Source: Brachynemurus nebulosus
Taxonomy: Eukaryota; Arthropoda; Insecta; Neuroptera; Myrmeleontidae
Assembly (NCBI GenBank): GCA_035578155.1
Contig: JAPWDM010000043.1
Location: forward strand, 2,230,419-2,294,418
Direction of reading: 5' to 3'
DNA: 64,000 nucleotides
Both the position numbers and the translations under genes were made by a program. Shown here in pieces: positions 61,501 to 62,504 of this stretch; position 1 is the first letter of the stretch, and each line of letters begins with the position of its first letter. The notes under the pieces are model-generated. The model saw only the letters and a list, made by a program, of their open reading frames with translations, was not told where the DNA came from and ran no database searches.

Positions 61501-61678
61501 TGACAGTATAGATCCACCATGTGGAGATCAACCTGGGATGGATCCTTGTCAAACCGGTCGATGGATAACACCGACAGTTATGTCAACTTACTTATTAGTA
61601 GCAAATATCCTTCTAATTAACTTGTTAATTGCCGTATTCAACAATATATTTAATGAAGTGAATGCTATTTCTCATCAG
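2335..61678 (+). CDS. Trpm: TRPM-family cation channel gene, partial (13 exons seen, both ends outside window)
   Basis: Transient receptor potential melastatin channels are plasma-membrane, Ca2+/Mg2+/Zn2+-permeable, six-helix channels that work as tetramers. The thirteen exons listed separately join in frame into about 1029 residues. Seen in order: the melastatin homology region (exons 1-8), S1 (exon 9), S2 starting across the exon 10/11 join, S3 and S4 (exon 11), S5 (exon 12), then pore helix and S6 (exon 13). Every exon is bounded by AG and GT and the phases match. The start codon and first exons lie upstream. The TRP box, coiled coil and C-terminus lie downstream, so I cannot say whether a C-terminal enzyme domain exists. 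Introns range from about 60 bases to 33.9 kb, the long ones filled with transposons. The symbol follows the single insect orthologue; identity as TRPM is certain, subtype is not. Confidence 0.95.
2922..3081 (+). CDS. Trpm: TRPM exon 2 of window
   Basis: The acceptor is tattag and the donor gtgaat. It encodes [18 protein letters not shown] and [18 protein letters not shown], a conserved core of the melastatin homology region. It ends with two bases of an arginine codon. Confidence 0.95.
3386..3522 (+). CDS. Trpm: TRPM exon 3 of window
   Basis: The acceptor is atttcag and the donor gtaagt. It encodes [19 protein letters not shown] and the conserved [20 protein letters not shown]. It ends with the first base of a tyrosine codon finished in the next exon. 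Confidence 0.95.
3645..3801 (+). CDS. Trpm: TRPM exon 4 of window
   Basis: The acceptor is aattttag and the donor gtaata. It encodes [18 protein letters not shown] and [17 protein letters not shown], the second glycine-rich part of the melastatin homology region, where nucleotide binding has been described for some TRPM members. Phases join exons 3 and 5. Confidence 0.95.
3859..4006 (+). CDS. Trpm: TRPM exon 5 of window
   Basis: The acceptor is aattttag and the donor gtaaat. It encodes [18 protein letters not shown] and [19 protein letters not shown]. It ends in phase 0 just before a long 8-base microsatellite in the intron. Confidence 0.93.
4018..4315. repeat. 8-base microsatellite (AAATATAT)n in TRPM intron
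   Basis: About 270 bases repeat the unit aaatatat with only a few changes near the left end (one unit reads aaatatgt). It lies between exon 5 and exon 6 and ends about 25 bases before the acceptor of exon 6. Its length is likely to vary between individuals. Confidence 0.95.
4341..4786 (+). CDS. Trpm: TRPM exon 6 of window
   Basis: This is the longest exon here. The acceptor is attttag and the donor gtaaat. It encodes [36 protein letters not shown], the acidic [18 protein letters not shown], then [20 protein letters not shown] and [20 protein letters not shown]. These are the armadillo/ankyrin-like helices of the TRPM cytosolic region, strongly conserved in insects. Confidence 0.95.
4787..5601 (+). 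other. TRPM intron, AT-rich, nothing recognised
   Basis: About 815 bases between exons 6 and 7. I see no open frame with family likeness and no terminal inverted repeats. Its sequence is plain AT-rich intron. Confidence 0.6.
5602..5788 (+). CDS. Trpm: TRPM exon 7 of window
   Basis: The acceptor is ttttatag and the donor gttagt. It encodes [17 protein letters not shown] and [13 protein letters not shown]. The donor was chosen at 5788/5789 because the next exon starts [10 protein letters not shown], which restores the conserved FNELL-IWAVL join. The frame stays open some bases further, which is read-through into intron. Confidence 0.93.
5861..6050 (+). CDS. Trpm: TRPM exon 8 of window
   Basis: The acceptor is attttaag and the donor gtaaac. 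It encodes [19 protein letters not shown], then [19 protein letters not shown] and EEDLRNYG-like acidic helices ending EFETI plus one base of an alanine codon. The next exon is 33.9 kb away; the phase (1) and the conserved [12 protein letters not shown] continuation confirm the join. Confidence 0.95.
6051..7270 (+). other. start of the 33.9 kb TRPM intron, nothing recognised
   Basis: About 1.2 kb of AT-rich sequence before the first nested transposon. I found no coding likeness and no clear inverted ends. Confidence 0.5.
7358..7655 (+). repeat. 5' LTR of CsRn1-type element
   Basis: It begins tgtggcggtattgcc and ends cacctataac. The 3' copy at 12911-13208 matches except at three places that I counted (ctT/C gcc, ttcaG/A cag, gacG/A cca). 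The exact last base is uncertain by a few bases. Confidence 0.92.
7656..7670 (+). promoter_or_regulatory. primer-binding site (tRNA-Trp type)
   Basis: TGGTGACCCGATTTC follows directly after the 5' LTR. It matches the start of the tRNA-Trp-type site of CsRn1-clade elements. Confidence 0.75.
7726..8684 (+). pseudogene. Gag of CsRn1-type element, broken
   Basis: The first ATG is at 7726. Stops interrupt the frame (TAG at 7780 and another after SHMDP near 8060) and there is a frame change near 8095. Recognisable parts are [20 protein letters not shown] (capsid start), the [16 protein letters not shown] helix region and the CHCC knuckle [18 protein letters not shown] near the end. Pol starts in the -1 frame inside the gag end, the usual arrangement. 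From 8123 on the sequence belongs to the first copy of the internal duplication. Confidence 0.85.
8123..9221 (+). repeat. 1099-base tandem duplication inside the CsRn1 element, copy 1
   Basis: It runs from the middle of gag through the protease. It is repeated directly at 9222-10320, and I see no difference between the copies. The join carries a 2-base CA microhomology. Confidence 0.93.
8642..9235 (+). pseudogene. protease region of CsRn1 pol, first (orphan) copy
   Basis: It holds the aspartic protease motif [18 protein letters not shown]. The frame ends at the duplication join, 9235, where it runs into gag sequence of copy 2. It is identical to the protease in the second copy for about 193 residues. 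Confidence 0.85.
9222..10320 (+). repeat. 1099-base tandem duplication inside the CsRn1 element, copy 2
   Basis: Copy 2 continues in frame into the reverse transcriptase, so its protease frame is the one joined to pol. It lacks the gag N-terminus. Confidence 0.93.
9741..12820 (+). pseudogene. Pol of CsRn1-type element (PR-RT-RNase H-IN), with a stop and a frameshift
   Basis: Protease DSG near the start; reverse transcriptase with [29 protein letters not shown] and the catalytic FIYLDD; RNase H with [15 protein letters not shown], then an in-frame TGA at 11274, resuming in the same frame with [20 protein letters not shown]. Integrase changes frame near 11890 (second part 11876-12820), with NCIPCQKAK of the zinc-binding end, the catalytic aspartates in HIDLIE and TSDQGTQF, and the glutamate in NGMIERIK. 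A few residues are missing just after that glutamate. A functional Pol is therefore not encoded. Confidence 0.93.
12890..12910 (+). promoter_or_regulatory. polypurine tract before the 3' LTR of the CsRn1 element
   Basis: ggggagagagtaa lies directly before TGTGG of the 3' LTR. It is where plus-strand DNA synthesis starts in this class. Confidence 0.75.
12911..13208 (+). repeat. 3' LTR of CsRn1-type element
   Basis: 298 bases matching the 5' LTR with three differences that I counted. After it the foldback left arm resumes with taacgtattagtgacatc. Confidence 0.92.
13422..15897. mobile_element. 2.5 kb DNA element with ATTGAATTATAA ends and a 9-10 base target duplication
   Basis: The ends ATTGAATTATAA and TTATAATTCAAT are inverted repeats. 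GGGTAATAAC flanks both sides (13412-13421 and 15898-15907), and the other foldback arm shows the site unoccupied. A 9-10 base duplication is usual for Mutator-like elements. No transposase could be recognised in its AT-rich interior, so it is probably non-autonomous or decayed. Confidence 0.7.
16819..17609. mobile_element. hAT-type non-autonomous element with AGTCGA subterminal repeats
   Basis: The ends are TAGGGATGG and CCATCCCTA. The 8-base duplication TCTCAAAT lies at 16811-16818 and 17610-17617. The left foldback arm shows the empty site. Several AGTCGA and AATCGA motifs crowd both ends, as expected for transposase-binding repeats. A Harbinger-like MITE (17006-17292) is nested inside. Confidence 0.88.
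17006..17292. mobile_element. foldback MITE, PIF/Harbinger-like, with ATT duplication
   Basis: The ends are GGGCCGATTCGTATCGG and ccgatatgaatcgaccc. Direct ATT lies on each side (17003-17005 and 17293-17295). Same family as 1-203, 40675-45807 and 49743-50090. Confidence 0.82.
18000..18658. other. AT-rich intron sequence, nothing recognised
   Basis: Short open frames here show no family likeness. Confidence 0.5.
18659..20314. mobile_element. near-perfect palindrome, two arms of about 0.8 kb, flanked by a 14-base direct repeat
   Basis: The arm starting with cgaagaattttttcaacc (18696) is mirrored by ggttgaaaaaattcttcg ending at 20314, around a poly-T/poly-A centre near 19500. Identity looks almost complete. 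tataatattattaa stands at both 18645-18658 and 20315-20328, which looks like a target duplication of 14 bases. No coding frame. It could be a foldback element, or a retroelement inserted as an inverted pair. An assembly or amplification artefact is less likely given the direct repeat. Confidence 0.75.
20382..21255. mobile_element. foldback element with arms of about 0.36 kb
   Basis: ataggctattgactatg at the left end is mirrored by catagtcaatagcctat at the right end. The arms (20382-about 20745 and about 20885-21255) match with some changes around a unique centre. No target duplication or transposase was clear. Confidence 0.75.
21600..22415 (-). pseudogene. Harbinger transposase of copy A, decayed
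   Basis: N-terminal part: [18 protein letters not shown] and [15 protein letters not shown], followed by a helix-turn-helix-like region broken by frame changes. Central part: [17 protein letters not shown] and [20 protein letters not shown], the DDE_Tnp_4 signature (catalytic D in ALDCTH). The C-terminal acidic part is broken near 21780. It lies in the first part of copy A. Confidence 0.85.
22554..22823 (-). repeat. 3' LTR of BEL/Pao element
   Basis: Read on the minus strand it begins TGTTCGGTGCAAC and ends CACTCAAAAACA (270 bases). The purine tract AAGGGGGCGGTA stands just before it at 22824-22835. The other LTR has several base and indel differences. Confidence 0.9.
23000..25092 (-). pseudogene. 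BEL/Pao Pol, second part (RNase H, integrase, DUF5641-type end)
   Basis: From 25092 down: [20 protein letters not shown] (end of reverse transcriptase/start of RNase H-like), [18 protein letters not shown], a frame change near 24740, [26 protein letters not shown], another break near 24420, then at 24047-24421 the linker with [19 protein letters not shown]. Integrase at 23094-23924 shows the zinc-binding end broken near 23950, catalytic [22 protein letters not shown] and [11 protein letters not shown], in which D, D and E are all kept. The end at 22740-23093 ([39 protein letters not shown]) is the DUF5641-type region. Copia inserted at 25098 cuts it from the first part. Confidence 0.92.
25098..25308 (-). 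repeat. 3' LTR of copia element
   Basis: On the minus strand TGTTGAAAGTATTG to GAGTAAATCCAACA. It looks identical to 29611-29821. Confidence 0.95.
25309..25320 (-). promoter_or_regulatory. copia polypurine tract
   Basis: Minus strand caAAGTGGGAG directly before the 3' LTR. Confidence 0.8.
25465..29463 (-). CDS. copia Gag-Pol polyprotein, intact, 1332 residues
   Basis: Domains in order: Gag helices (about 1-200), zinc knuckle [14 protein letters not shown] (242-255), aspartic protease [12 protein letters not shown] (DSGA at 296-299), pre-integrase [15 protein letters not shown] (432-446), integrase with catalytic D492 (HADVCGPM), D555 (LRTDNGLEF) and E591 (NGAAERDN). A very acidic linker lies at about 746-780. 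Reverse transcriptase has [11 protein letters not shown]926 (FDIKSAFL) and YIDD (1009-1012). RNase H has [18 protein letters not shown] and [11 protein letters not shown]. Gag and Pol are in one frame without a shift, as in Drosophila copia and many plant elements. The ATG at 29461-29463 sits about 150 bases after the LTR. All catalytic residues looked for are present. Confidence 0.97.
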   Translation of the reverse strand: MENDLVRINRLKNSENWSLWKFQVRIVLNSHDAWDVVTGVTVKPEPDNEMDDAQRQTFDARLAAWMKADNFAQKVIATTISEQQMLHIINCESSKAMWDKLISVHEQKSDASVHMLQQQWYSMTKNAADDIVTHISKLEDLAHRLRNLGEQIRDSLIMTKILMTLPSQYNHFVSAWESTHVDERNLTNLIARLSIEETRVTSQEKSEGSALAAKKNYSKNMRHKGNQRNSGDTETIRRPGKCYECNRFGHWARDCRSKRKKNSSNSRNEAKGDALIGESLTSITGSDSEEDGWYLDSGASDHMCNRRDWFVNYVDFKQPLSVRMGNGEYIFAYGSGDINVSTFDGHRWVERHLAKVLYLPDIKYNLFSAGAALDKGLQLESNNSTCKLLRDGNIVAVGERQNKLYRMKFQVKRCTVKKEAHLATNEPLQIWHEKLAHQNLQHVRRFLKTKKIDFKDQNNIFCDACTLGKMHRLPFPSSKTKSSKIGQLVHADVCGPMPEISIGGSRYFLLLKDDFSHWRRVYFLKEKSEVASCLEDFLKKEEKHLEKGVVTLRTDNGLEFINQQVEKLTSRYGVIHQRAVAYSPQQNGAAERDNRTLVEAARTLLQSKKLTTKLWAEAINTAVHVLNKTGTSSQKGVSPYELWFGQEGDTTTLRIFGEEVFVHIPKEKRRKFDPKAERGFFVGYDSDVKGYRIWFPADDQIKVFRDVKFSGRFYTPNIVPEDEEYVKLDLVYSPKDLEAVEQRVDEREDTDEDDEEEAVEETEESVNEDVEDEDDANAPNPPGVYNLRNRAGLNVPARYADVADSSAFVMSHLEPGTYEEALSCEKSKEWKKAMHEEILSLQQNHTWSLTTLPKGEPVIDNKWTFKVKENPDGSINRYKARLVARGFRQQHGVNYFETFSPVVRFDSIRAILSVSASKKMQLYQFDIKSAFLYGKLQEEIYMKQPIGFEDGTDRVCKLNRSIYGLKQASRCWSQRLRDVLSKYNLAASDADPCVFSTSRGGHQLILAIYIDDGLIACENSGLATSLLNELKKEFSITFGEAKFYLGLQIEKFPNGSIFLHQEAYLKKVLDRFNMTNANPVSVPADRHHQMCAAVHKKEKEDLVNAPYREAVGSLMYLSIGTRPDITYAVNRAGQYLEKPSKIHWNSVKRILKYLKGTSHHGLLFTPDNDLQLQAFSDADYAGDTETRRSTSGFVMKLGSSIISWSSQKQKVVALSTTEAEYLAASHAVKEILWLKNLMSSLLGTNNMTTTLLMDNQSAIRLIKNPEFHKRTKHIDVRYHFIREKYESGEFILEYTPTEKQQADLMTKPLPKIILERQREMLQVVDIQKIKQH
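29597..29610 (-). promoter_or_regulatory. copia primer-binding site
   Basis: Minus strand GGTTATGGGCCCAG directly after the 5' LTR. This is the site complementary to an internal part of initiator tRNA-Met that copia elements use. Confidence 0.85.
29611..29821 (-). repeat. 5' LTR of copia element
   Basis: It looks identical to 25098-25308. It should hold the promoter of the element. Confidence 0.95.
29827..31440 (-). pseudogene. BEL/Pao Pol, first part (protease and reverse transcriptase)
   Basis: The protease reads [20 protein letters not shown]; the usual G of DSG is A here, which is also seen in other BEL elements. The Pao peptidase region continues to about 30560, where an in-frame TAA (30550-30552) follows HEDITAQPN. 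The reverse transcriptase resumes with VRVVFDAS, then [16 protein letters not shown] (catalytic D), [14 protein letters not shown] and [10 protein letters not shown] (YVDD). It ends at the copia insertion in LASLYDP-V. Confidence 0.92.
31446..32842 (-). pseudogene. BEL/Pao Gag, broken, with a 72-base internal duplication
   Basis: The start ATG is likely at 32840-32842 ([14 protein letters not shown]), with one stop near 32700. [19 protein letters not shown] and [18 protein letters not shown] are DUF1759-like capsid sequence. [14 protein letters not shown] and [11 protein letters not shown] with [13 protein letters not shown] are zinc knuckles. A segment of about 72 bases reading DSKSKSS.LGT.RAHFS is tandemly doubled at 31795-31940; a stop lies between the copies. 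Confidence 0.88.
32950..33020. repeat. (ATTAAT)n-like short repeat in the BEL leader
   Basis: Runs of ttaatattaatattaat with a few changes. Confidence 0.8.
33298..33977. repeat. candidate small insertion with GTAAAAAAC repeats at both ends, in the BEL leader
   Basis: The left end reads atgtaaaaaacc and the right end ggttttttacat. Many copies of gtaaaaaa or ttttttac lie just inside both ends. No convincing target duplication and no recognisable protein, so the boundaries are tentative. Confidence 0.4.
34313..35366 (-). repeat. 5' LTR of BEL/Pao element with a nested hAT MITE
   Basis: The LTR is in two parts, 34313-34508 and 35286-35366, with the hAT element at 34509-35285 between them. Next to it, at about 34294-34312, lies the primer site (minus strand TTGGTCAGAGTTCGAGTC). 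Confidence 0.88.
34509..35285. mobile_element. hAT non-autonomous element in the BEL LTR
   Basis: The ends are CAGTGTTGTCAGAC and GTCTGACAACACTG. A perfect 8-base duplication CTGGCTCG lies at 34501-34508 and 35286-35293. It contains a hairpin at 35083-35141 (ccaaggtccgtagatgg against ccatccatggaccttgg). No transposase. Confidence 0.93.
35656..37009 (-). mobile_element. PIF/Harbinger transposon copy B, nested in copy D
   Basis: 1354 bases with ends GGGTCTGTTGAATAAAAA and TTTTTATTCAATAGACCC, and ATA on both sides (35653-35655, 37010-37012). It has no insertions, so it shows the full length of the family. This length leaves room for a transposase only. Confidence 0.9.
35979..36730 (-). pseudogene. 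Harbinger transposase of copy B, broken by frame changes
   Basis: [19 protein letters not shown] and [19 protein letters not shown] at the start, [17 protein letters not shown] and a helix-turn-helix ([19 protein letters not shown]) next. The middle with the first two catalytic aspartates is damaged near 36260-36345. The end is clear: [18 protein letters not shown], then [19 protein letters not shown], the DDE_Tnp_4 C-terminal signature with its glutamate. Confidence 0.87.
37122..38060 (+). pseudogene. Harbinger transposase of copy D, decayed and interrupted
   Basis: From 37122: [17 protein letters not shown], then after a frame change [18 protein letters not shown] and [19 protein letters not shown] with a helix-turn-helix ([20 protein letters not shown]). 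The catalytic centre is damaged near 37460 but ATIN-like [12 protein letters not shown] is left, followed by [13 protein letters not shown]. The hAT MITE at 37718 cuts the C-terminal part. The N-terminal half is the clearest of the three copies. Confidence 0.8.
37718..38021. mobile_element. hAT-type MITE (Tip100/Zaphod-like ends)
   Basis: The ends are TAAAGTGACCAGACGTCCCG and ctGGTCACTTTA. The interior repeats tcccgctttt-type segments. The flanks gggaaaag and aggaaagg agree at 6 of 8 places, fitting an aged 8-base duplication. The Harbinger transposase reads on across it. Confidence 0.75.
38524..39948. other. end of the long TRPM intron, AT-rich, nothing recognised
   Basis: 1.4 kb without coding likeness. 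The branch and acceptor region of TRPM exon 9 is at its end (atatacag). Confidence 0.5.
39949..40316 (+). CDS. Trpm: TRPM exon 9 of window (end of cytosolic region and S1)
   Basis: The acceptor is atatacag and the donor gtaaaa. It encodes [56 protein letters not shown] and then [18 protein letters not shown], a hydrophobic helix that fits S1. After S1 comes an acidic loop ([18 protein letters not shown]) which is cytosolic between S1 and S2. It ends in phase 0, before the variable loop where the candidate cassette exon lies. Confidence 0.95.
40317..40674 (+). other. TRPM intron, nothing recognised
   Basis: AT-rich sequence between exon 9 and the next MITE. Confidence 0.5.
41339..41756. mobile_element. 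palindromic MITE of Tc1/mariner type
   Basis: The ends are CAGCCATTCTTTAGTTACGG and ccgtaacaaaagaatggctg with TA on both sides. The two arms match along most of 418 bases. The centre repeats ttacggacgcgac in both directions. Confidence 0.88.
42662..42984. mobile_element. piggyBac-type MITE
   Basis: TTAA lies on both sides (42658-42661, 42985-42988). The ends CGCTTTAAATGA and its counterpart CCCTTTTAAACA are similar. The matching right arm (near 44340) shows the empty site. Confidence 0.7.
43042..43350. mobile_element. small MITE with about 55-base imperfect inverted ends
   Basis: accaaagttctctggtctgc at the left is mirrored by caccaggagactttaacttt at the right, and gtgttaatgaatg also has its mirror. 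The flanks share TA. The right arm of the host element near 44265 shows the empty site. Confidence 0.75.
43480..43940 (-). pseudogene. Tc1-type transposase remnant
   Basis: On the minus strand, 43940-43710 encodes [19 protein letters not shown] and [15 protein letters not shown], the second DNA-binding region of Tc1-like transposases. After a gap, 43580-43480 encodes [17 protein letters not shown], near the C-terminus. Most of the catalytic domain is deleted. Confidence 0.85.
44136..44348 (+). other. open frame of 70 codons in the loop of the long-TIR element, unrecognised
   Basis: It reads [19 protein letters not shown] and [20 protein letters not shown]. Composition looks protein-like, but I know no family for it. 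Its second half lies in the right arm of the palindrome. It may be a piece of the lost protein of this element. Confidence 0.3.
44762..45640 (+). mobile_element. PIF/Harbinger non-autonomous element with a transposase remnant
   Basis: The 17-base ends GGCCTCATTCGCACGAG and CTCGTGCGAATGAGGCC are perfect. TAA lies on both sides (44759-44761, 45641-45643). Inside, 44975-45150 encodes [20 protein letters not shown] and [20 protein letters not shown], the N-terminal part of a Harbinger transposase; the DDE part is gone. This family differs from the GGGTCT family at 21-38 kb. Confidence 0.9.
45808..46170. other. TRPM intron, nothing recognised
   Basis: AT-rich, with no gene-like content. Confidence 0.5.
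46171..46247. repeat. short foldback repeat, 77 bases
   Basis: gtgttcaagatcatacg at the left and catatggcactgaacac at the right are imperfect inverted matches. The same family occurs at 50801-50874, with half copies at 61381-61399 and 61703-61724. Confidence 0.65.
46608..47003. mobile_element. MITE with CAGTGGATTTCA ends (pogo/Tigger-like)
   Basis: The ends are CAGTGGATTTCA and TGAAATCCACTG, with TA on both sides (46606-46607, 47004-47005), 396 bases. No transposase. Confidence 0.8.
47108..47167 (+). CDS. Trpm: candidate TRPM cassette exon, 60 bases
   Basis: A good acceptor (tttgtttatag) is followed by 60 bases open in phase 0, then gtagaa. It encodes [17 protein letters not shown] and three more residues. 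Exon 9 ends and exon 10 starts in phase 0, so the 20 codons can be put in or left out without a frame change. The peptide would lie in the cytosolic S1-S2 loop; it is basic and serine-rich, with RTRS and RSKS sites that suit basophilic kinases. That it is used is inference; no transcript evidence is at hand. Confidence 0.6.
47168..47509. other. TRPM intron, nothing recognised
   Basis: AT-rich sequence only. Confidence 0.5.
47510..49114. mobile_element. TA-flanked DNA element with repeated GGGGTAATAAGAGACA
   Basis: The left end tgggggaccggaataataag and the right end, read inverted, ggggagaccggggtaataag are alike, with TA outside both. The motif ggggtaataagagaca recurs inside at about 47543, 47722 and 48079, and inverted near 47705. 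A second MITE (48484-48885) is nested. No transposase is visible apart from a short open stretch near 48374. Confidence 0.6.
48484..48885. mobile_element. Tc1/mariner-type MITE with TATTCTCAAATGG ends
   Basis: The ends gagtacttattctcaaatgg and ccatttgagaataagcactg are inverted repeats with TA on both sides. Further tctcaaatggaa copies stand just inside each end. 402 bases. Confidence 0.8.
49115..49742. other. TRPM intron, nothing recognised
   Basis: AT-rich sequence with no inverted ends and no coding likeness. Confidence 0.5.
49743..50086. mobile_element. complete foldback MITE (Harbinger-like family)
   Basis: gagccgattcatatcggtgt is mirrored by accgatacgaatcggct. The arms match over almost the whole 340 bases, meeting at gcgttcggtatacatcgtat and its inverse near 49915. 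It is the cleanest copy of the family in the window. The target duplication is not clear here. Confidence 0.85.
50217..50417 (+). CDS. Trpm: TRPM exon 10 of window (S1-S2 loop and start of S2)
   Basis: The acceptor is ttgaag and the donor gtaagt; 67 codons in phase 0. It encodes [20 protein letters not shown], then [19 protein letters not shown] and WANA, the conserved stretch that leads into S2. S2 itself continues in exon 11. Confidence 0.93.
50418..50800 (+). other. TRPM intron, nothing recognised
   Basis: AT-rich, no coding likeness. Confidence 0.5.
50801..50874. repeat. short foldback repeat, 74 bases
   Basis: gtgttcaaggttatacg and catacgaccttgaacac form an imperfect inverted pair around a short loop. 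Same family as 46171-46247. Confidence 0.65.
50991..51932. mobile_element. element with CACCCTCAGTTT inverted ends holding a decayed arthropod repeat ORF
   Basis: CACCCTCAGTTT at 50991-51002 is perfectly mirrored by AAACTGAGGGTG at 51921-51932, and a few flanking bases also match (tcaatcaccc, gggtgactga). It encloses the pseudogene at 51325-51835. No target duplication could be read. Confidence 0.5.
51325..51835 (+). pseudogene. remnant of a widespread but uncharacterised arthropod repetitive protein
   Basis: In shifting frames it reads [34 protein letters not shown] (here [19 protein letters not shown]), a stop-rich gap, [35 protein letters not shown] and, after frame changes, a [24 protein letters not shown] end. 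From memory, this set of motifs recurs as multi-copy uncharacterised proteins in arthropod genomes; I cannot attach a function. At least three frame changes and several stops show it is dead. The surrounding inverted ends suggest that it belongs to a DNA transposon. Confidence 0.65.
52041..52088. repeat. perfect 48-base palindrome
   Basis: attagtcaaatacccc and the bases up to the centre are mirrored exactly, with 24-base arms and no loop. It lies in an intron without other features. Confidence 0.9.
52307..53597. repeat. 1.3 kb repeat with internal minisatellite, copy 1
   Basis: It begins acccgactgcatcag and ggagggtaatgt. Inside, degenerate units of about 100-140 bases repeat, each with ataggggatgaaaatttata and gaaacgt.aaattt. 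It ends in gacaaaagctagtatattag, then ccagccgcagtaat. It is followed head-to-tail by copy 2. It probably derives from a transposon, but I see no coding part. Confidence 0.8.
54631..54854 (-). repeat. 3' LTR of the second Ty3/gypsy element
   Basis: Minus strand TGTCATAACTAAAAC to AATACAACA, 224 bases. Next to it is the target copy CATAG at 54626-54630. Confidence 0.92.
55009..56435 (-). pseudogene. integrase part of Pol, second Ty3/gypsy element
   Basis: From 56435 down: after the in-frame TGA at 56433-56435 comes [14 protein letters not shown], then the zinc-binding end with [20 protein letters not shown] and RACLHAQK, where the frame changes near 56035. The catalytic core at 55009-56046 reads [12 protein letters not shown] (D), [12 protein letters not shown] (D; the usual G of SDNGT is V) and [13 protein letters not shown] (E). 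The C-terminal region ends at about 55010. Confidence 0.9.
56436..57020 (-). pseudogene. RNase H part of Pol, second Ty3/gypsy element
   Basis: Reads [49 protein letters not shown] and [12 protein letters not shown], ending [10 protein letters not shown] before a TGA. It joins the upstream frame at about 57020-57050 with a frame change. Confidence 0.9.
57052..58923 (-). pseudogene. Gag, protease and part of reverse transcriptase, second Ty3/gypsy element
   Basis: A 623-codon frame from ATG at 58923. Gag part has [20 protein letters not shown] and [16 protein letters not shown]. Two zinc knuckles read [14 protein letters not shown] and [14 protein letters not shown] (about residues 272-302). 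The protease reads [17 protein letters not shown]. The reverse transcriptase starts after FKVNLKLRE and jumps to [13 protein letters not shown], so the finger region of roughly 100 residues is missing. [10 protein letters not shown] keeps the catalytic aspartates. It ends at a frame change in the thumb. Confidence 0.92.
59334..59557 (-). repeat. 5' LTR of the second Ty3/gypsy element
   Basis: It matches 54631-54854 with three differences that I counted. The target copy CATAG follows at 59558-59562. Confidence 0.92.
59736..59995. repeat. inverted CCCGACTGCATTTAAA pair next to the 1.3 kb repeat
   Basis: acccgactgcatttaaa near 59795 and tttaaatgcagtcgggt near 59948 are inverted copies, each followed outward by ttttgatttttttaatt. 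The same start (cccgactgcat) opens the 1.3 kb repeats, so this looks like a related short element. Confidence 0.65.
59996..60377 (+). other. end of TRPM intron, nothing recognised
   Basis: AT-rich sequence with the pyrimidine tract and acceptor (tttttttgtag) of exon 11. Confidence 0.5.
60378..60729 (+). CDS. Trpm: TRPM exon 11 of window (S2 to S4)
   Basis: The acceptor is tttgtag and the donor gttggt. It encodes [18 protein letters not shown] (S2), [38 protein letters not shown] (S3), [19 protein letters not shown] (S4) and ends VNKYLG. S4 lacks the regular arginine ladder of voltage-gated channels, as is normal in TRP channels. Confidence 0.95.
60790..60935 (+). CDS. Trpm: TRPM exon 12 of window (S4-S5 linker and S5)
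   Basis: The intron before it is only 60 bases. It encodes [20 protein letters not shown], then [18 protein letters not shown] and [15 protein letters not shown] at the end of S5 and SRQAIL just after it are TRPM hallmarks. The donor is gtatta. Confidence 0.95.
60936..61456 (+). other. TRPM intron between S5 and pore exons
   Basis: It has an inverted pair ctatgtacacg and tgtgtacatag near 61050-61075 and a half copy of the short foldback repeat at 61381-61399. Nothing else was recognised. Confidence 0.5.
61381..61399. repeat. half copy of the short foldback repeat, left of exon 13
   Basis: ttcatatgactttgaacac is one arm of the family at 46171 and 50801. It is the inverted match of 61703-61724 across exon 13. 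Confidence 0.6.
61457..61678 (+). CDS. Trpm: TRPM exon 13 of window (pore and S6)
   Basis: The acceptor is attttcag and the donor gtaatt; 74 codons. It encodes [19 protein letters not shown] (pore helix and the GEV filter region), two cysteines in the outer pore ([15 protein letters not shown]), and S6 [19 protein letters not shown] followed by [11 protein letters not shown]. The glutamate of the filter fits divalent-permeable TRPM channels. The TRP-box exon was not found downstream in the window. Confidence 0.96.
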
Positions 61679-62085
61679 GTAATTAACTTACTTCTTATAA
61701 ATGTGTTCAAGGTCACATGAGGCAGTCACCCTTTTCAAATATTCTTCACACAGCGTGGAAACGTATACTCTTTTAATGGCATTAGACATTAACTGCGTTC
61801 AACAGAACGCAACAATTATAAAACGGTTTATGATTTTTTGCTTAATGGTACTAATTTTCCCGTTGAGTTACAACATGTTTTCTCAACGGTCGCCATGTTT
61901 CCCAACACATTTAAAAATACTCTGTAATGAAGCATAATGTGTTATCGGACATGATCAACGCGGATTGGCTGAATGTTTGTCAAACCTTAACTAATCGTCG
62001 TAATATAAAATAAATTCACCAGAATAATAAAAAATGCAATCATCACTAAGGGCGATCCATAAATTACTTTCGTAAGCCACTACAC
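61679..62085 (+). other. TRPM intron, mostly unrecognised
   Basis: It has the foldback half copy at 61703-61724 (gtgttcaaggtcacatgagg) and is otherwise plain intron. Confidence 0.5.
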
Positions 62086-62496
62086 CAGTGGTTTCAAAGT
62101 GGTCGATAACGACCTCCAAGGGGTCCACAATGGCGAAAAAAAAACTGGGGGTTGGTGAGATGTAAATGGGGGTCTATAGCATCAGAGTATACGTACAGTG
62201 AGTTACGTTAACTTGGTGGTTGTGAAATGTAAATGTAAAAATGAGAAGTTGGTGACGTTTTTTTAGGTCGCCACCTAAATTGGGAGAGTATACTGAGTTA
62301 CATTGATTGGCTTTGGAGGTGAAGACCAGAAGCCAATCATCGTAACTCACTATACTCTGCCAATCTAGATAGCAACCCAAAAAAGGTCATTGACATATCA
62401 TTTTGGAAAATATATTTTCGAATTTGTACAGGGGTCTATCTAAAATTTAAAACCATGCCAAGGGGTCGACGAGACAAAAAAGTTTGAGAACCACTG
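62086..62496. mobile_element. hAT-type MITE
   Basis: The ends are CAGTGGTTTCAAAG and CTTTTTTGTC-side aaagtttgagaaccactg. A perfect 8-base duplication CACTACAC lies at 62078-62085 and 62497-62504. Inside, acagtgagttacg and its inverse cgtaactcactat form a second inverted pair (about 62195-62355). Confidence 0.9.
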
Positions 62497-62504
62497 CACT
62501 ACAC

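Noticed and set aside
61703..61724. TCAAGGTCA as an NR5A/ERR-type nuclear receptor site near TRPM exon 13
   Set aside because: The 9 bases belong to a dispersed foldback repeat whose other copies vary at these places. No further support.
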